DNA from: Streptomyces avermitilis MA-4680 = NBRC 14893
GTDB lineage: Bacteria; Actinomycetota; Actinomycetes; Streptomycetales; Streptomycetaceae
DNA length: 64,000 nucleotides
Assembly (NCBI RefSeq): GCF_000009765.2
Contig: NC_003155.5
Coordinates: 1,302,001-1,366,000, forward strand
Direction of reading: 5' to 3'
The translations under genes were made by a program, and so were the position numbers. Below, piece after piece: positions 49,064 to 58,119 of the stretch. The stretch's first letter is position 1; every line of letters begins with the position of its first letter. A model generated the notes under the pieces. The model was not told the origin of the DNA. It ran no database searches and saw only the letters and a list, made by a program, of their open reading frames with translations.

Positions 49064-50230
49064 ATGGCCGAGAACCCCGGCGGCACCAATCTGGTCGTCT
49101 GCCTCGACGGCACGGGTAACCAATTGAAGGCGAAAGGAAATACCAACGTCATCCGGCTGTACGAGATGCTGGACCTCGCCGACCCCGAACGGCAGATCGC
49201 GTTCTACGACCCCGGTGTCGGCACCTTCTCCGCCGCGGGCGCGTGGACGCCCGTCAGCCGCCGTCTCTCGAGACTCTTCGGTCTCGCCTTCGGCTCCGGA
49301 ATGAAGACCAACCTGGCCGAGGCCTACACGTACCTGATGAACCATTACGCGCCCGGCGACCGCATCTACATCTTCGGTTTCAGCCGCGGCGCCTATACGG
49401 CACGCGCCCTTGTGGGCATGCTCAAGACGATCGGTCTGATGCGGCCCGGCATGGAGAACCTCGTGCCGTACGCCGTGTCCGTCTACGCGAAGAACAAGGA
49501 CTGGACCCAGAAGGACTGGGACCAACTCCACCACTTCGCGGGCGCCTTCAGCAACGCGGTCGACGGGCGGATCGGCATCCCCGTCCACTACCTCGGGATC
49601 TGGGACTCCGTGAAGGCCGCGGGTGTCCTGCGGTGGAACCTGCGGTGGCCGTACACCCGTCAACTCCCCAACGTCCGAAGGATCCGCCACGCCGTGTCGA
49701 TCGACGAGAAGCGCCGGCCCTACCGCGAGTACCTCGTCACGGCGGGCACCAAGAAGCAGACGGCGCCGGCCTCGGTCGAGCAGGTGTGGTTCGCCGGTGT
49801 CCACTCCGATGTAGGCGGCACCTTCGACGACGACCCGCGGCTGCCCACCGTCTCCCTCAAGTGGGTCGTGGACGGCGCCCTCGCGGCAGGCCTCCTCGTG
49901 AAGACCGGGGCGTACGCGCGTGAGGTGACCCTCGGACCCGAGCACGCGCTGGGCGAGGTGCACCGGATGGGCCGGATCTGGGCCCTGCTCAGCTACCGGC
50001 ACCGCAGGGTCCCGCCGGACGCGCATGTCCACGCGAGCGTGCGGGCACGGCTGGCAGGGGATCCGGGCTACGGGGACCGGATCCCGGCGACGGCGGTCTG
50101 GGCCGACAGCGACTGGCTCAGCCCCTCGCCGGAATCGGCGCCGCGGCGGGCGACGCCCGACGACGGAACCCGAGCCGCCTCCGGTCCCCTCGGCGGACGA
50201 ACGGCGGCAAGGCGTCCGCCCCGCTGGTGA
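49064..50230 (+). CDS. DUF2235 (Tle1-like) alpha/beta hydrolase, 388 aa
   Basis: Lipase family also found among type VI secretion phospholipase effectors. Start block LVVCLDGTGNQLKAKGNTN is diagnostic. The nucleophile elbow GFSRGA has Ser 107; YLGIWDSVKAAG carries a conserved Asp and QVWFAGVHSDVGGTF the catalytic His. No signal peptide or membrane helix is present, so it is cytoplasmic and would meet lipids of the inner membrane face. The ATG has GTGAGG ahead. The C-terminal 45 residues are low-complexity (Arg/Ala/Pro) and may be extra. It shares its control region with the caspase operon. Confidence 0.92.
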   Translation: MAENPGGTNLVVCLDGTGNQLKAKGNTNVIRLYEMLDLADPERQIAFYDPGVGTFSAAGAWTPVSRRLSRLFGLAFGSGMKTNLAEAYTYLMNHYAPGDRIYIFGFSRGAYTARALVGMLKTIGLMRPGMENLVPYAVSVYAKNKDWTQKDWDQLHHFAGAFSNAVDGRIGIPVHYLGIWDSVKAAGVLRWNLRWPYTRQLPNVRRIRHAVSIDEKRRPYREYLVTAGTKKQTAPASVEQVWFAGVHSDVGGTFDDDPRLPTVSLKWVVDGALAAGLLVKTGAYAREVTLGPEHALGEVHRMGRIWALLSYRHRRVPPDAHVHASVRARLAGDPGYGDRIPATAVWADSDWLSPSPESAPRRATPDDGTRAASGPLGGRTAARRPPRW

Positions 50231-50541
50231 ACAGCAGGCCGCCGGGCACGCGTGTGCAGACCGGCCCGGCAGGCGCACACGGCTCGGAACCCGCTCGACG
50301 ACCCACGCGTCCCGAGCACGGGTGACCGCTTCCCCGCCCGCGGACGGGGGCTCAGGTGGCGGGAAGTCCGCGGCCCGGCCGGTCCGACGCGTCCCTGACG
50401 CCGGACAGGCGAAGAAGCGGCCGCCGCCCGTCAGGGAGATGCCGGGATCGGCCCGCTTTCCGGGCGTCGTCCCGGAGGCCCTCCGGGCATGCCGTCGTAC
50501 CGTCCAGTAATATCGCGCGGCAGGCCCCCTGAGGAGGAACC
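50231..50541. other. Intergenic region, 311 bp
   Basis: No gene seen. Both neighbours are on the plus strand. A small AT-rich patch near 50505-50515 (AGTAATATCG) is the likely -10 area for the DoxX/peroxiredoxin pair. Confidence 0.45.
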
Positions 50542-50922
50542 GTGTCCCGGTCGGAACGCTCATCCCTGCTACTCGCCGGCCTGTTGGCCACCGCGGGCGT
50601 CGCTCACTTCGCCGCACCACGGCAGTTCGACGCGACCATTCCGCGCGCTCTGCCGGGGAAGCCCCGGACCTGGACGTACGCGAGCGGCATCGCCGAACTG
50701 GCGCTGGCGGCCGGGGTGGCGCTGCCCCGTACGCGGCGTGCCGCGGCGCTCGCCACCGCCGCCTTCTTCGTCGGCGTGTTCCCCGCCAACGTCCAGATGG
50801 CCGTGGACTGGCGTCACCGCCCCGCACCCCTCAGGACCGCGGCCCTCGCGCGGCTTCCCCTCCAGGTGCCGCTCGTGCTGTGGGCGCGTGGCGTGGCCAA
50901 GGGCGCGGAGGGCCGGTCATGA
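50542..50922 (+). CDS. DoxX-like membrane protein, 126 aa
   Basis: Four hydrophobic helices (LLLAGLLATAGVAHFAAP, ASGIAELALAAGVALP, AAALATAAFFVGVFPANV, and a last one before RGVAKG). The pattern GVAHFxxPxxFDxxIP and VFPANVQMAxDWRHR is that of small DoxX/YphA-type proteins. The GTG start follows GAGGAGG. Its last codons overlap the start of the peroxiredoxin gene (ATGA), so the two are made together. A link to redox or thiol stress is suggested by the partner. Confidence 0.85.
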   Translation: MSRSERSSLLLAGLLATAGVAHFAAPRQFDATIPRALPGKPRTWTYASGIAELALAAGVALPRTRRAAALATAAFFVGVFPANVQMAVDWRHRPAPLRTAALARLPLQVPLVLWARGVAKGAEGRS

Positions 50923-51386
50923 CGCGTCGTGTGGATGTCGGCGACAAGGTCGAGGACTTCGTCCTGCCGGACGAGACCGGTACGCCCCGGCAACTGTCGG
51001 ACCTGGTCGCCGACGGGCCGGTGGTGCTGTTCTTCTATCCCGCCGCGCTGACCGCCGGCTGCACCGCGGAAGCATGCCACTTCCGGGATCTGGCCGCGGA
51101 GTTCGCCGCCGCCGGCGCGCGGCCGGTGGGAATCAGCGGTGATCCGGTCGACCGCCAGCAGGAGTTCGCCGGACAGCACACGCTCGGCTTCCCGCTGCTG
51201 TCCGACGAGGACGGAACGATCCGTGAGCGGTTCGGCGTGAAGCGCGGCTTCTCCCTGGCGCCCACCAAGCGCGTCACCTTCGTCATCGCCGAGGACCGCA
51301 CGGTCCTGGAGGTGGTGCGCAGCGAACTGCGCATGAGCGCGCACGCCGACCGGGCCCTCACCGCCCTGCGCGCGCACCGGAGCTGA
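50919..51386 (+). CDS. Peroxiredoxin, PrxQ/BCP type, 155 aa
   Basis: Thioredoxin-fold peroxidase that reduces hydrogen peroxide and organic peroxides. The peroxidatic and resolving Cys lie five residues apart in TAGCTAEACHFRDL, the mark of PrxQ. The active-site Pro/Thr context is LFFYPAALTAGC, where YPA replaces the usual YPK. The Arg lies near RSELRMSAHADR. Length normal. Translation is coupled to the DoxX-like gene; a bidirectional hairpin lies behind. Confidence 0.92.
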   Translation: MTRRVDVGDKVEDFVLPDETGTPRQLSDLVADGPVVLFFYPAALTAGCTAEACHFRDLAAEFAAAGARPVGISGDPVDRQQEFAGQHTLGFPLLSDEDGTIRERFGVKRGFSLAPTKRVTFVIAEDRTVLEVVRSELRMSAHADRALTALRAHRS

Positions 51387-51404
51387 ATCACACCCCGGAG
51401 ATCC

Positions 51405-51451
51405 GGACGGTTTGGCCCGGCCGCTCGGGATGCGGCGGGGCCAAACCGTCC
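51405..51451. terminator. Bidirectional terminator between peroxiredoxin and esterase genes
   Basis: GGACGGTTTGGCCC and GGGCCAAACCGTCC form a perfect 14-bp stem with a 19-base loop, midway between two convergent stop codons (19 and 13 bp away). Confidence 0.85.
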
Positions 51452-51463
51452 CTGCGAGCAGGG

Positions 51464-52747
51464 TCAGCCGCGCGCTGCCTGTGTCCCGCCCGTCGCCCGG
51501 CAGCCGAGCGCCTTGAGGTCGACCGCGTCGGCCATCGCCTGCATCCCCTTGTCGTTGGGATGCAGGTGGTCGCCGCCGTCGAAGAACGGCAGGATCCGCT
51601 GCTGGTCGTACGGACTGCGCGTGATCTTGTCGAAATCCGTCACGGCGTCGAGCGCGCCGCTGTTCCTGATCCAGTCGTTGACGCCCTGGCGCACGGCCTC
51701 GGAGGCGTCGTCGTACTCGTACCAGCCCTTGAACGGCATGACGGTCGCGCCGACGACGCACTTGCCCGCCGTGTGCGCCCGGTCGATGATCTCCTGATAG
51801 CCGGCGATCATGTCCTCCACCGTGACGCCGGAGTGGGCCTTGATGTCGTTGATGCCTTCGAACAGGAACACCGTGCTGACCCCGGGCTGGGAGAGCACAT
51901 CACGCTGGAGCCTCTTCAGCGCGGCCTCACCGGCGCCGTCCGCGAGCACCTTGTTGCCCGAAATGCCCTCGTTCGCCACTCCCTTCACAGTGCTGCCGGA
52001 CGCGGCCTGGAGCCGTCGGGCGAGATAGTCGGGCCAGCGGCGGTTCCCGTCCGTGGTCGAGGCCCATCCGTCGGTGATGGAGTCGCCGAGGGCCACCACC
52101 GAGCTGACCGCCGTGGATGTCTCCACATCGACGGCGTCCAGCCAGTACCAGGAGCCCATCGGGTCGGTCCAGTTGGCCGCGCCCTCCTCGGCGGCGTGGT
52201 CGCCCGCGGTCGCGTAATTGGTCTGCATGGCCATCCCGTGACCGGTCGTCGGTCCCTGGGCGCCTGTCACGTACAGGCTGACGACCAGATCGCTCTGAGC
52301 GGCCAGCTTTCCGGGCAGCGGATCGCTGAGCACGGTCTCACCGGCCGGGACGGTGACGGACGCGGCCCCGTCGAAGGACAGCTTCCGGTTGGAGCCGTGG
52401 ACCAGCTCCGCACCCTGCTTCCGCAGCCCCGCGTACGCGTTCGCGAAGGTCACCGGGTGGTCACCGAAGGCGTTGGACAGCCGGATACGCATGTTCGTGC
52501 CGCCGACGCTGGTGCGCACGATCAACCGGTAACTGCGGTCGGCGGGCCCGGCGCTCTGCCGGTCGGCACTCGCGCCCCAGGTGACCACGGAGTGCTTGGA
52601 CTGCGCGGCGGCCGGGGTCCCCGCCGTGCCCGTCGGCGCTTGCGCCTGCGTCTGCGCCGACGAGGAGACCGTCAGGGGTCCGCAGACCGCCAGGATCACC
52701 GCTGAGACGACGCCCGCCGCCCGGCGCCGGTACGAGGCAGCGCTCAT
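51464..52747 (-). CDS. Secreted SGNH/GDSL esterase, 427 aa
   Basis: Signal peptide AGVVSAVILAVCGPLTVSSS. A beta domain of about 150 residues precedes the hydrolase domain. SGNH blocks: GDSITDG (Ser 223), GISGNKV, FLFEGINDIKA (Asn) and GGDHLHPND with the catalytic Asp/His pair. Enzymes of this layout deacetylate plant or host polysaccharides or act as lipases. Its ATG overlaps the stop of the GH95 gene (ATGA), so it is made with an alpha-fucosidase; a role in removing acetyl groups from the same glycan is a reasonable inference. Confidence 0.92.
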   Translation of the reverse strand: MSAASYRRRAAGVVSAVILAVCGPLTVSSSAQTQAQAPTGTAGTPAAAQSKHSVVTWGASADRQSAGPADRSYRLIVRTSVGGTNMRIRLSNAFGDHPVTFANAYAGLRKQGAELVHGSNRKLSFDGAASVTVPAGETVLSDPLPGKLAAQSDLVVSLYVTGAQGPTTGHGMAMQTNYATAGDHAAEEGAANWTDPMGSWYWLDAVDVETSTAVSSVVALGDSITDGWASTTDGNRRWPDYLARRLQAASGSTVKGVANEGISGNKVLADGAGEAALKRLQRDVLSQPGVSTVFLFEGINDIKAHSGVTVEDMIAGYQEIIDRAHTAGKCVVGATVMPFKGWYEYDDASEAVRQGVNDWIRNSGALDAVTDFDKITRSPYDQQRILPFFDGGDHLHPNDKGMQAMADAVDLKALGCRATGGTQAARG

Positions 52748-55158
52748 CCGAGGTTCCGCAGCGTGACGGACTCACCGGGCTTGAGGCTGATCTTCCGCGA
52801 GGCGCCGCCCGCGACGACGGTCGTGCGGCGGCCGCCCACGCTCTTCAGCGTCGCCCGGGTGACCTTGCCGTTCTTCCAGCTGAGATCCGCGACGAAGCCG
52901 CCGCGCACGCCCACGCCGGACACCGAGCCGGATGCCGCCCAGGCGGCGGGCAGCGCGGGGAGCAGCTCGATATGGCCGGGCCGCGAGTAGACCAGCATCT
53001 CGACGATCGCGGCGGGGGTGCCGAAGTTCGCCTCGATCTGGAAGATGCCGCGGCCCGTCTCCACCTCGTAGATGTCGAAGAGGTTCATCGCGGTGCCGTT
53101 GGTTCCGTTGACCGACGGCTTCAGGTTGTTGACGACCAGCTGGTACGCCTTGTCCGCGTTCTTCAGCCTCGCCCAGCACAGGCTGCGCCAGGCGTTGGCC
53201 CAGCCGAAACTGTTCATGCCGCGCGCCGTGAGGAGGGCGGTCGCGCCGTCGACGATGTCCTTCGGCGTGGAGCCGTCCGGACGGATGCGGTCGCCGGGGA
53301 ACAGGTTGATGAGCGGGGAGAGGTGCCGGTGCGTGGTCTCGCCGAGGTTGTCGGGCGACATCCACTCCTCCAGCCAGCCGGTCTTGGGGCTGACCACGGG
53401 CAGGTACAGGCGCTCGCGCAGACCGTCGACGGTCTTCCGGTGGGCGGCGTCCTTGGCGAGCAGCTCGGAAGCGGTGTGGAAGTTTCCGAAGAGGCCCCAC
53501 ACCAGTTCCTGGGCATACGTGTTGCCCTTGGCGTCCTGCGGGCCGTGCTCGGGCGACCAGTCGCTGTCGTCGATCAGGACCTCGCGCTTCGCGCCGGACG
53601 CGTCGGTGACGGTCGTGGTGATGAGACGTGCGTCCCAGAACTCCACGGCGCCCTTGAGGAGCGGGTAGATCTTCTTGAGATAGGCGCGGTCCTGGGTGTA
53701 CTCGTAGTGCTCGAACAGGCTCTGGCAGAGCCAGGCGTTGCCGGCCGGGTGCCACCACCAGCCGGACCCGCCATAGGGGTTGGTGGAGAAGGCGACGGTC
53801 CAGCCGGCGACCTTGCCGCTGGAGTTGCGGTATCGGTTGGTGGAGTCGTTGAACAGCCGCTGGGTGACGTCCGTCCAGGAGGACAACTGCGCGAGGCAGT
53901 AGTCCGTGAAGGCGTCGAAACACTCGGACAGGCCCGCCCGGTCCGCCATCCAGTAGTTCATCTGGATGTTGATGTCGCTGTGGTAGTCGGCCATCCAGTC
54001 CGGGTCGTTGCCGTCCAGCCACGGGCCCTGGAGGCCCATCGGCAGGCTGCCCCGCGATCCGGAGATCATCAGATAGCGGCCGAACTGCAGGTAGGCGGCC
54101 TCGAGTTCCGGGTCGGGGAGGTCGTCCCGGTGGCGTGCCTGCAGCCGCTCCCAGGTGTCCAGTTCGCGCTGCGCGGCGGACGAGGTGCCGAGGTTGATGT
54201 CCAGCTGTCCGAACACGGCGCGGAAGTCGGCGACATGTGTGTGCAGCAGGGTGCTCGTCGGGTGGCCGGCCGCCTTGAGGACCTTGGTCCTGGCGAGGCG
54301 CTGCGGGTCCACGGAAGGGTCGCGGAACTTCGCGGCCGCGTCGGACGCGTAGTTGGTGCCGCCGCTGACGACGACGGTGAGGTCCTTGCAGCCGCTGAAG
54401 GAGATCGACGTACCGTCGACGCGGACCCTGCCGGTGCTGCTGTGGGCGGTGACGGCGGCGCCGTACTTCAGGCCGTTGGCGAAGGAGGCGCCGAACGACG
54501 CGTAGCGCCCCGCGCTGTTGGCGGTGGTGGACTCGCCGTGGGTGCCGGCGAGGGAGACGGTGCCCGTGTAGGCGCCGCCGCCCTGCTGGGAGAAGTACAG
54601 GACGATGGCGTCGTCGGGGCGGCTGGCGAAGACCTGCCGCCGGTAGGTCACGCCGGAGATGTCGTACGAGGTGCTGACCAGGCCCTGGGCCATGTCCAGG
54701 GAACGGCGGTAGTTGTCGACGCTTCCCAGGTCGTGGTCGGGGATGGCGACCGTGAGCTTGGCCAGCAGGGTCAAGGAGCCGAAGTCGTCGCGGCCGTAGG
54801 GGAACTGGCCGTCGCTCTGGAGCTTGTCGTTGAGATGGCCGGTCCACAGGGTGGCGTCGGTGATCATCAGAAGTTCATGGGCGGGGTCGTTGCTCGCGAG
54901 CGCCCCGAGGCGTCCGTTCCCGACCGGCAGCCCCTGCTCGATCATCGAGTGGGAGGAGCCGGGAGCGCCCCACCACAGCTGGTTCTTCGCGGCGTCGGCC
55001 GCGGACAGCATGGGCGACTCGGTGGGGCGGAAGGGGGCCGCCGAGGCGGTGAAGGCGGGCAGACCACCGAGTGCGGTGGCCGCGCCGGCGGCGGCGAGAG
55101 CGAGGAAGCCTCTGCGGCTGGGTTTGTTGTCGCGTGGTGCGGTCTGCTGGATGTCCAC
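52744..55158 (-). CDS. GH95 alpha-L-fucosidase (or alpha-L-galactosidase), secreted, 804 aa
   Basis: Tat-type signal: SRRGFLALAAAGAATAL. The GH95 start LPVGNGRLGALASNDP, the central DINIQMNYW with the two catalytic-site Asn residues, the SPEHGPQ block with the acid Glu (usually SPEN), and GETTHRHLSPLINLFPGD with the conserved His-Arg-His are present. The length fits. GH95 inverts alpha-1,2-fucosyl and alpha-L-galactosyl linkages of xyloglucan, mucin or milk glycans. The GTG at VDIQQTAPRD with GGAG ahead is preferred; an ATG eleven codons earlier is possible. It is followed by a coupled esterase. Confidence 0.92.
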   Translation of the reverse strand: MDIQQTAPRDNKPSRRGFLALAAAGAATALGGLPAFTASAAPFRPTESPMLSAADAAKNQLWWGAPGSSHSMIEQGLPVGNGRLGALASNDPAHELLMITDATLWTGHLNDKLQSDGQFPYGRDDFGSLTLLAKLTVAIPDHDLGSVDNYRRSLDMAQGLVSTSYDISGVTYRRQVFASRPDDAIVLYFSQQGGGAYTGTVSLAGTHGESTTANSAGRYASFGASFANGLKYGAAVTAHSSTGRVRVDGTSISFSGCKDLTVVVSGGTNYASDAAAKFRDPSVDPQRLARTKVLKAAGHPTSTLLHTHVADFRAVFGQLDINLGTSSAAQRELDTWERLQARHRDDLPDPELEAAYLQFGRYLMISGSRGSLPMGLQGPWLDGNDPDWMADYHSDINIQMNYWMADRAGLSECFDAFTDYCLAQLSSWTDVTQRLFNDSTNRYRNSSGKVAGWTVAFSTNPYGGSGWWWHPAGNAWLCQSLFEHYEYTQDRAYLKKIYPLLKGAVEFWDARLITTTVTDASGAKREVLIDDSDWSPEHGPQDAKGNTYAQELVWGLFGNFHTASELLAKDAAHRKTVDGLRERLYLPVVSPKTGWLEEWMSPDNLGETTHRHLSPLINLFPGDRIRPDGSTPKDIVDGATALLTARGMNSFGWANAWRSLCWARLKNADKAYQLVVNNLKPSVNGTNGTAMNLFDIYEVETGRGIFQIEANFGTPAAIVEMLVYSRPGHIELLPALPAAWAASGSVSGVGVRGGFVADLSWKNGKVTRATLKSVGGRRTTVVAGGASRKISLKPGESVTLRNLG

Positions 55159-55225
55159 GGTGGGTGCACTCCATATCCGGGCGCGGCTCATGCGGGAACG
55201 ACGGTTGCGGGGCCGTCTGGGGGTC

Positions 55226-55263
55226 CCCGCGGGGCCCGGGGTCAGGTCACCGGGCCCCGCGGG
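55226..55263 (-). terminator. Terminator between GH27 and GH95 genes
   Basis: CCCGCGGGGCCCGG and CCGGGCCCCGCGGG form a perfect 14-bp stem with a 10-base loop, about 25 bp past the GH27 stop. It separates the transporter/GH27 transcript from the GH95/esterase transcript. Confidence 0.75.
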
Positions 55264-55288
55264 AAGCAGGTCGGACGGACTGCGGACG

Positions 55289-57115
55289 TCAGACGGACTG
55301 CGGAACGACGATCCTGTCGATGTCGGGTGCGTATCCGCTGCCGCTGTCGAACGTGATGGTGTTCGAGCCCGCCTTCAGTGCCAGTTGGACACTGACGGTC
55401 TCGGCCGTGCTCCAGTCGCCCGTGGAGGGGAACTTCAGGCTCGTGCCGTTACCGCTGTTGGACAGGACGGTCACCGAGCGGGGGTCGCCGCTGACGTAGG
55501 CGACCTTGACGGTGTAGATCCCGTCCTTCTTCACCGTGATGTCGTTGATCCGCAGCTTGCCGCCGGTGTACAGGTTGCCGACCTTCTTGCCGCCGGAGCA
55601 GGCGTCACATCCGCCGACGGAGGCGTTGCCCGACAGGGTGTTGGCCGCGGCCTCGGCCTCGTAGCCCGTGGTCGCCAGGGTGCCGCCGCCGGGCTTGATC
55701 GTGAACAGCCGCGAGCCATGTGCGGGCAGCGCCTCGGTGATCTTGTTCTTGTGGGTCCCGAGGTTCGTCTTGTTCCACAGGTCACGCACGGAGGCGTTGC
55801 CGGTGAATCCGAACGAAGCCCAGTGGGCGGTGACGGAGGCCGGCGAGTCGCCGAGGTTGAACAGGGCGACGGTGTAGCTGCCGTCGGCGTTCTTGGTGCC
55901 CCAGACCTGCTGGTCGCCGACCGGGGTGACCGGACGCGCGACGGGCGAGGTGTTCTGATCGACGGCGATGACTTCCTTGTTGGTGAGCAGGGAGACGCCG
56001 TAGCTGTCCAGCTTGGTGAGGTCGTCACCGGTGAACAGCGGCGACTTGTTGATGGCCCACAGCGTCATGTAGCTCTGCCGCTCGGCCTTGGTGAGGCCGT
56101 CCATCTCGCCGTTGCCGACATCGATGGCGTCGAGGTCGTTCCAGCCGCCGGGGCCCGCCTTGCTGCTCCACGCCGGGGCGTCGTCCCATCGGTCGTTGAC
56201 CGAGTTCTCCCAGGTGACCAGGGTGTTGCAGTAGCACTCGATGTCGGTGTCGATGCGCCAGCCGTTGGAGTACTTCTTCCAGTCGGCGGCGTGGCCGATG
56301 TCGAGCGACCAGGAGAGCTCGAGGTGGATCGGGCGGCCGGTGGCGGCGATGGCCTTCTGCCAGGCGGCGACGTCGGCGACGTTGTTGTAGTTGTCACCGG
56401 ACTTGAACGAGCCCGGGCCCACCCCGTCCAGCTTGAGGAAGTCGTAGCCCCAGTCCGCGAACATCTGCGCCTGCGAGTCGATGTACTTCTGCGCGCAGGA
56501 CTTGTCGAAGTCGATCTTGTAGGCGTTGTCCCAGCCGTTGGTGGTGCGCAGGTCCGAGTAGACGATGTCGGCGGTGGTGCAGCCGGGGGCCTTCGAGATC
56601 GGCGTCTTGCCGTCGCCGTACGCCCCCTTCTCCAGGCCGACGGGCAGGTAGATGCCCGCCTTGAGGCCCTTGGAGTGGATGTGGTCGGCGACCGACTTCA
56701 TGCCGTGGGGGAAGCGGACCGGGTCGGGCGTCTGCCGGCCGTACTGGTCGAACTGGGTCTTCCAGTTCTTGTCCATCCACCAGCCGGCGTCGATGTTGAC
56801 GTGGTCGTAGCCGTACTTCTTCAGCTTCGAGGCGAGGGCGTCCGTCTGCTTCAGGACGTTCGCCTCGGTGAGATAGCTGTAGTCGCCGTCCGGGTTGAGG
56901 CCCGGGTACTTCGACGACTGCATGCTCCAGCTCGACCAGCCCATGTACGGCTTGGCGGCGACCGGAGCGGCGGCGGGCGTGCTCGTGTCCGCCTGGGCGG
57001 CCGGGACGACCGTCGCGACACCCGCGGTGAGGGCGAGGACGAGGACGGCTCTTATGGAGCGGCGGCCGGAGCGCGGGGCGGCTCCGGGTATGACGGCGTA
57101 CGAGGATGACCCCAT
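55289..57115 (-). CDS. GH27 alpha-galactosidase with carbohydrate-binding module, secreted, 608 aa
   Basis: Signal peptide SIRAVLVLALTAGVATVVPA. The GH27 barrel starts at KPYMGWSSWSMQSS, with YDHVNIDAGWW, the nucleophile Asp in YDFLKLDGVGPG, and the acid/base Asp in GGWNDLDAID (usually WNDPD). A beta domain with DSPASVTAHWASFGF follows. The last 130 residues are a CBM35/CBM6-like module (YEAEAAANTLSGNASVGGC). It releases terminal alpha-galactose (or beta-L-arabinopyranose in some members). The ATG has AGGAGG. It lies 78 bp behind the permease genes in the same direction. Confidence 0.93.
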   Translation of the reverse strand: MGSSSYAVIPGAAPRSGRRSIRAVLVLALTAGVATVVPAAQADTSTPAAAPVAAKPYMGWSSWSMQSSKYPGLNPDGDYSYLTEANVLKQTDALASKLKKYGYDHVNIDAGWWMDKNWKTQFDQYGRQTPDPVRFPHGMKSVADHIHSKGLKAGIYLPVGLEKGAYGDGKTPISKAPGCTTADIVYSDLRTTNGWDNAYKIDFDKSCAQKYIDSQAQMFADWGYDFLKLDGVGPGSFKSGDNYNNVADVAAWQKAIAATGRPIHLELSWSLDIGHAADWKKYSNGWRIDTDIECYCNTLVTWENSVNDRWDDAPAWSSKAGPGGWNDLDAIDVGNGEMDGLTKAERQSYMTLWAINKSPLFTGDDLTKLDSYGVSLLTNKEVIAVDQNTSPVARPVTPVGDQQVWGTKNADGSYTVALFNLGDSPASVTAHWASFGFTGNASVRDLWNKTNLGTHKNKITEALPAHGSRLFTIKPGGGTLATTGYEAEAAANTLSGNASVGGCDACSGGKKVGNLYTGGKLRINDITVKKDGIYTVKVAYVSGDPRSVTVLSNSGNGTSLKFPSTGDWSTAETVSVQLALKAGSNTITFDSGSGYAPDIDRIVVPQSV

Positions 57116-57192
57116 GGGTCGGACCTCCTGGGACGATGACAGCGGGGGCGGTTGGTGCGGGGCGGCTCTTGCCCCGGCGGTCGGACGGCGGC

Positions 57193-58119
57193 TCAGCCCT
57201 TGCCCGAACCGATGGTGAGTCCGCTGATGAATTGGCGCTGGAGCGCGAAGTACACCAGCAGTGTGGGGATCGCGGTCATCAGAGCACCGGCCGCGATGAG
57301 GTTGGGATTGGTGAAGTACGCACCCTGGAGGTTCGCCAGGGCGGAGGTGACGGGGCGCTTGTCGCCGGTCTCGATCAGCGCGAGCGGCCAGAAGAAGTCG
57401 TTGTAGATCCAGATCGATTCGAGCGTCGCCAGGGCCGCGAACGCCGGGCGGCACAGCGGCAGGATGATCTGGAAGAACTGCCGCCACACGGGGGCGCCGT
57501 CCACGAGCGCCGCCTCGGAGATCTCCTTCGGGATCGTCTTCATGTAGTTGCTGAGCAGGAAGGTGCAGAACCCGGACTGGTAGGCGATGTGGATGGCGAT
57601 GATGCCCCAGGCCGAGTTGTAGAGAAGGAGCGAGTCGCTCATCCACTGCGGCAGCGGGACGAGGAGGTAGAGCCGGTACAGCGGGGTGACGAGGACCTGC
57701 GCGGGCAGGAGATTGCCCGCGGTGAACAGCATCAGCAGAACGATGTTCCAGCGGAAGTCGAAGCGGGAGACGAAGAAGGCGACCGCCGACGAGAACAGCA
57801 GGGTGAACAGCACCGACGGGACCGTGATGAGGACGGAGTTCCAGAAGAAGTGCGGCATCCCGGACTGGTCCCAGGCGTCCGTGAAGTTGTCGAAGCCGAG
57901 GCTGTGGGGCCAGGAGAGATAGCCGTGCTTCGCGGTGTCCGAGTAGGGCCGCAGCGACGTGTACATCGCCCACAGCAGCGGGACGAGCCACAGCAGGGCG
58001 ATGCCGCCCAGCATCAGATGACGGCCTGTCTGGCGCCGCGGCCTCGATGAGGTCTTCGGCTGCTGCGGCTCGCGCCGGGTCCGCGGGCGGGAGGCCGGGC
58101 GCGGCACGGTCGTGGTCAC
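57193..58119 (-). CDS. Carbohydrate ABC transporter permease, MalG/CUT1 type, 308 aa
   Basis: Six membrane helices after an Arg-rich N-terminus. The EAA loop reads EISEAALVDGAPVWRQFF, followed by the usual ILPLCRPAFAAL. The GTG overlaps the stop of the first permease gene (GTGA), so the two are coupled. It forms the membrane channel with its partner for sugars bound by the lipoprotein encoded upstream. No ATPase gene is present in the cluster; in Streptomyces such systems share MsiK. Confidence 0.92.
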   Translation of the reverse strand: MTTTVPRPASRPRTRREPQQPKTSSRPRRQTGRHLMLGGIALLWLVPLLWAMYTSLRPYSDTAKHGYLSWPHSLGFDNFTDAWDQSGMPHFFWNSVLITVPSVLFTLLFSSAVAFFVSRFDFRWNIVLLMLFTAGNLLPAQVLVTPLYRLYLLVPLPQWMSDSLLLYNSAWGIIAIHIAYQSGFCTFLLSNYMKTIPKEISEAALVDGAPVWRQFFQIILPLCRPAFAALATLESIWIYNDFFWPLALIETGDKRPVTSALANLQGAYFTNPNLIAAGALMTAIPTLLVYFALQRQFISGLTIGSGKG

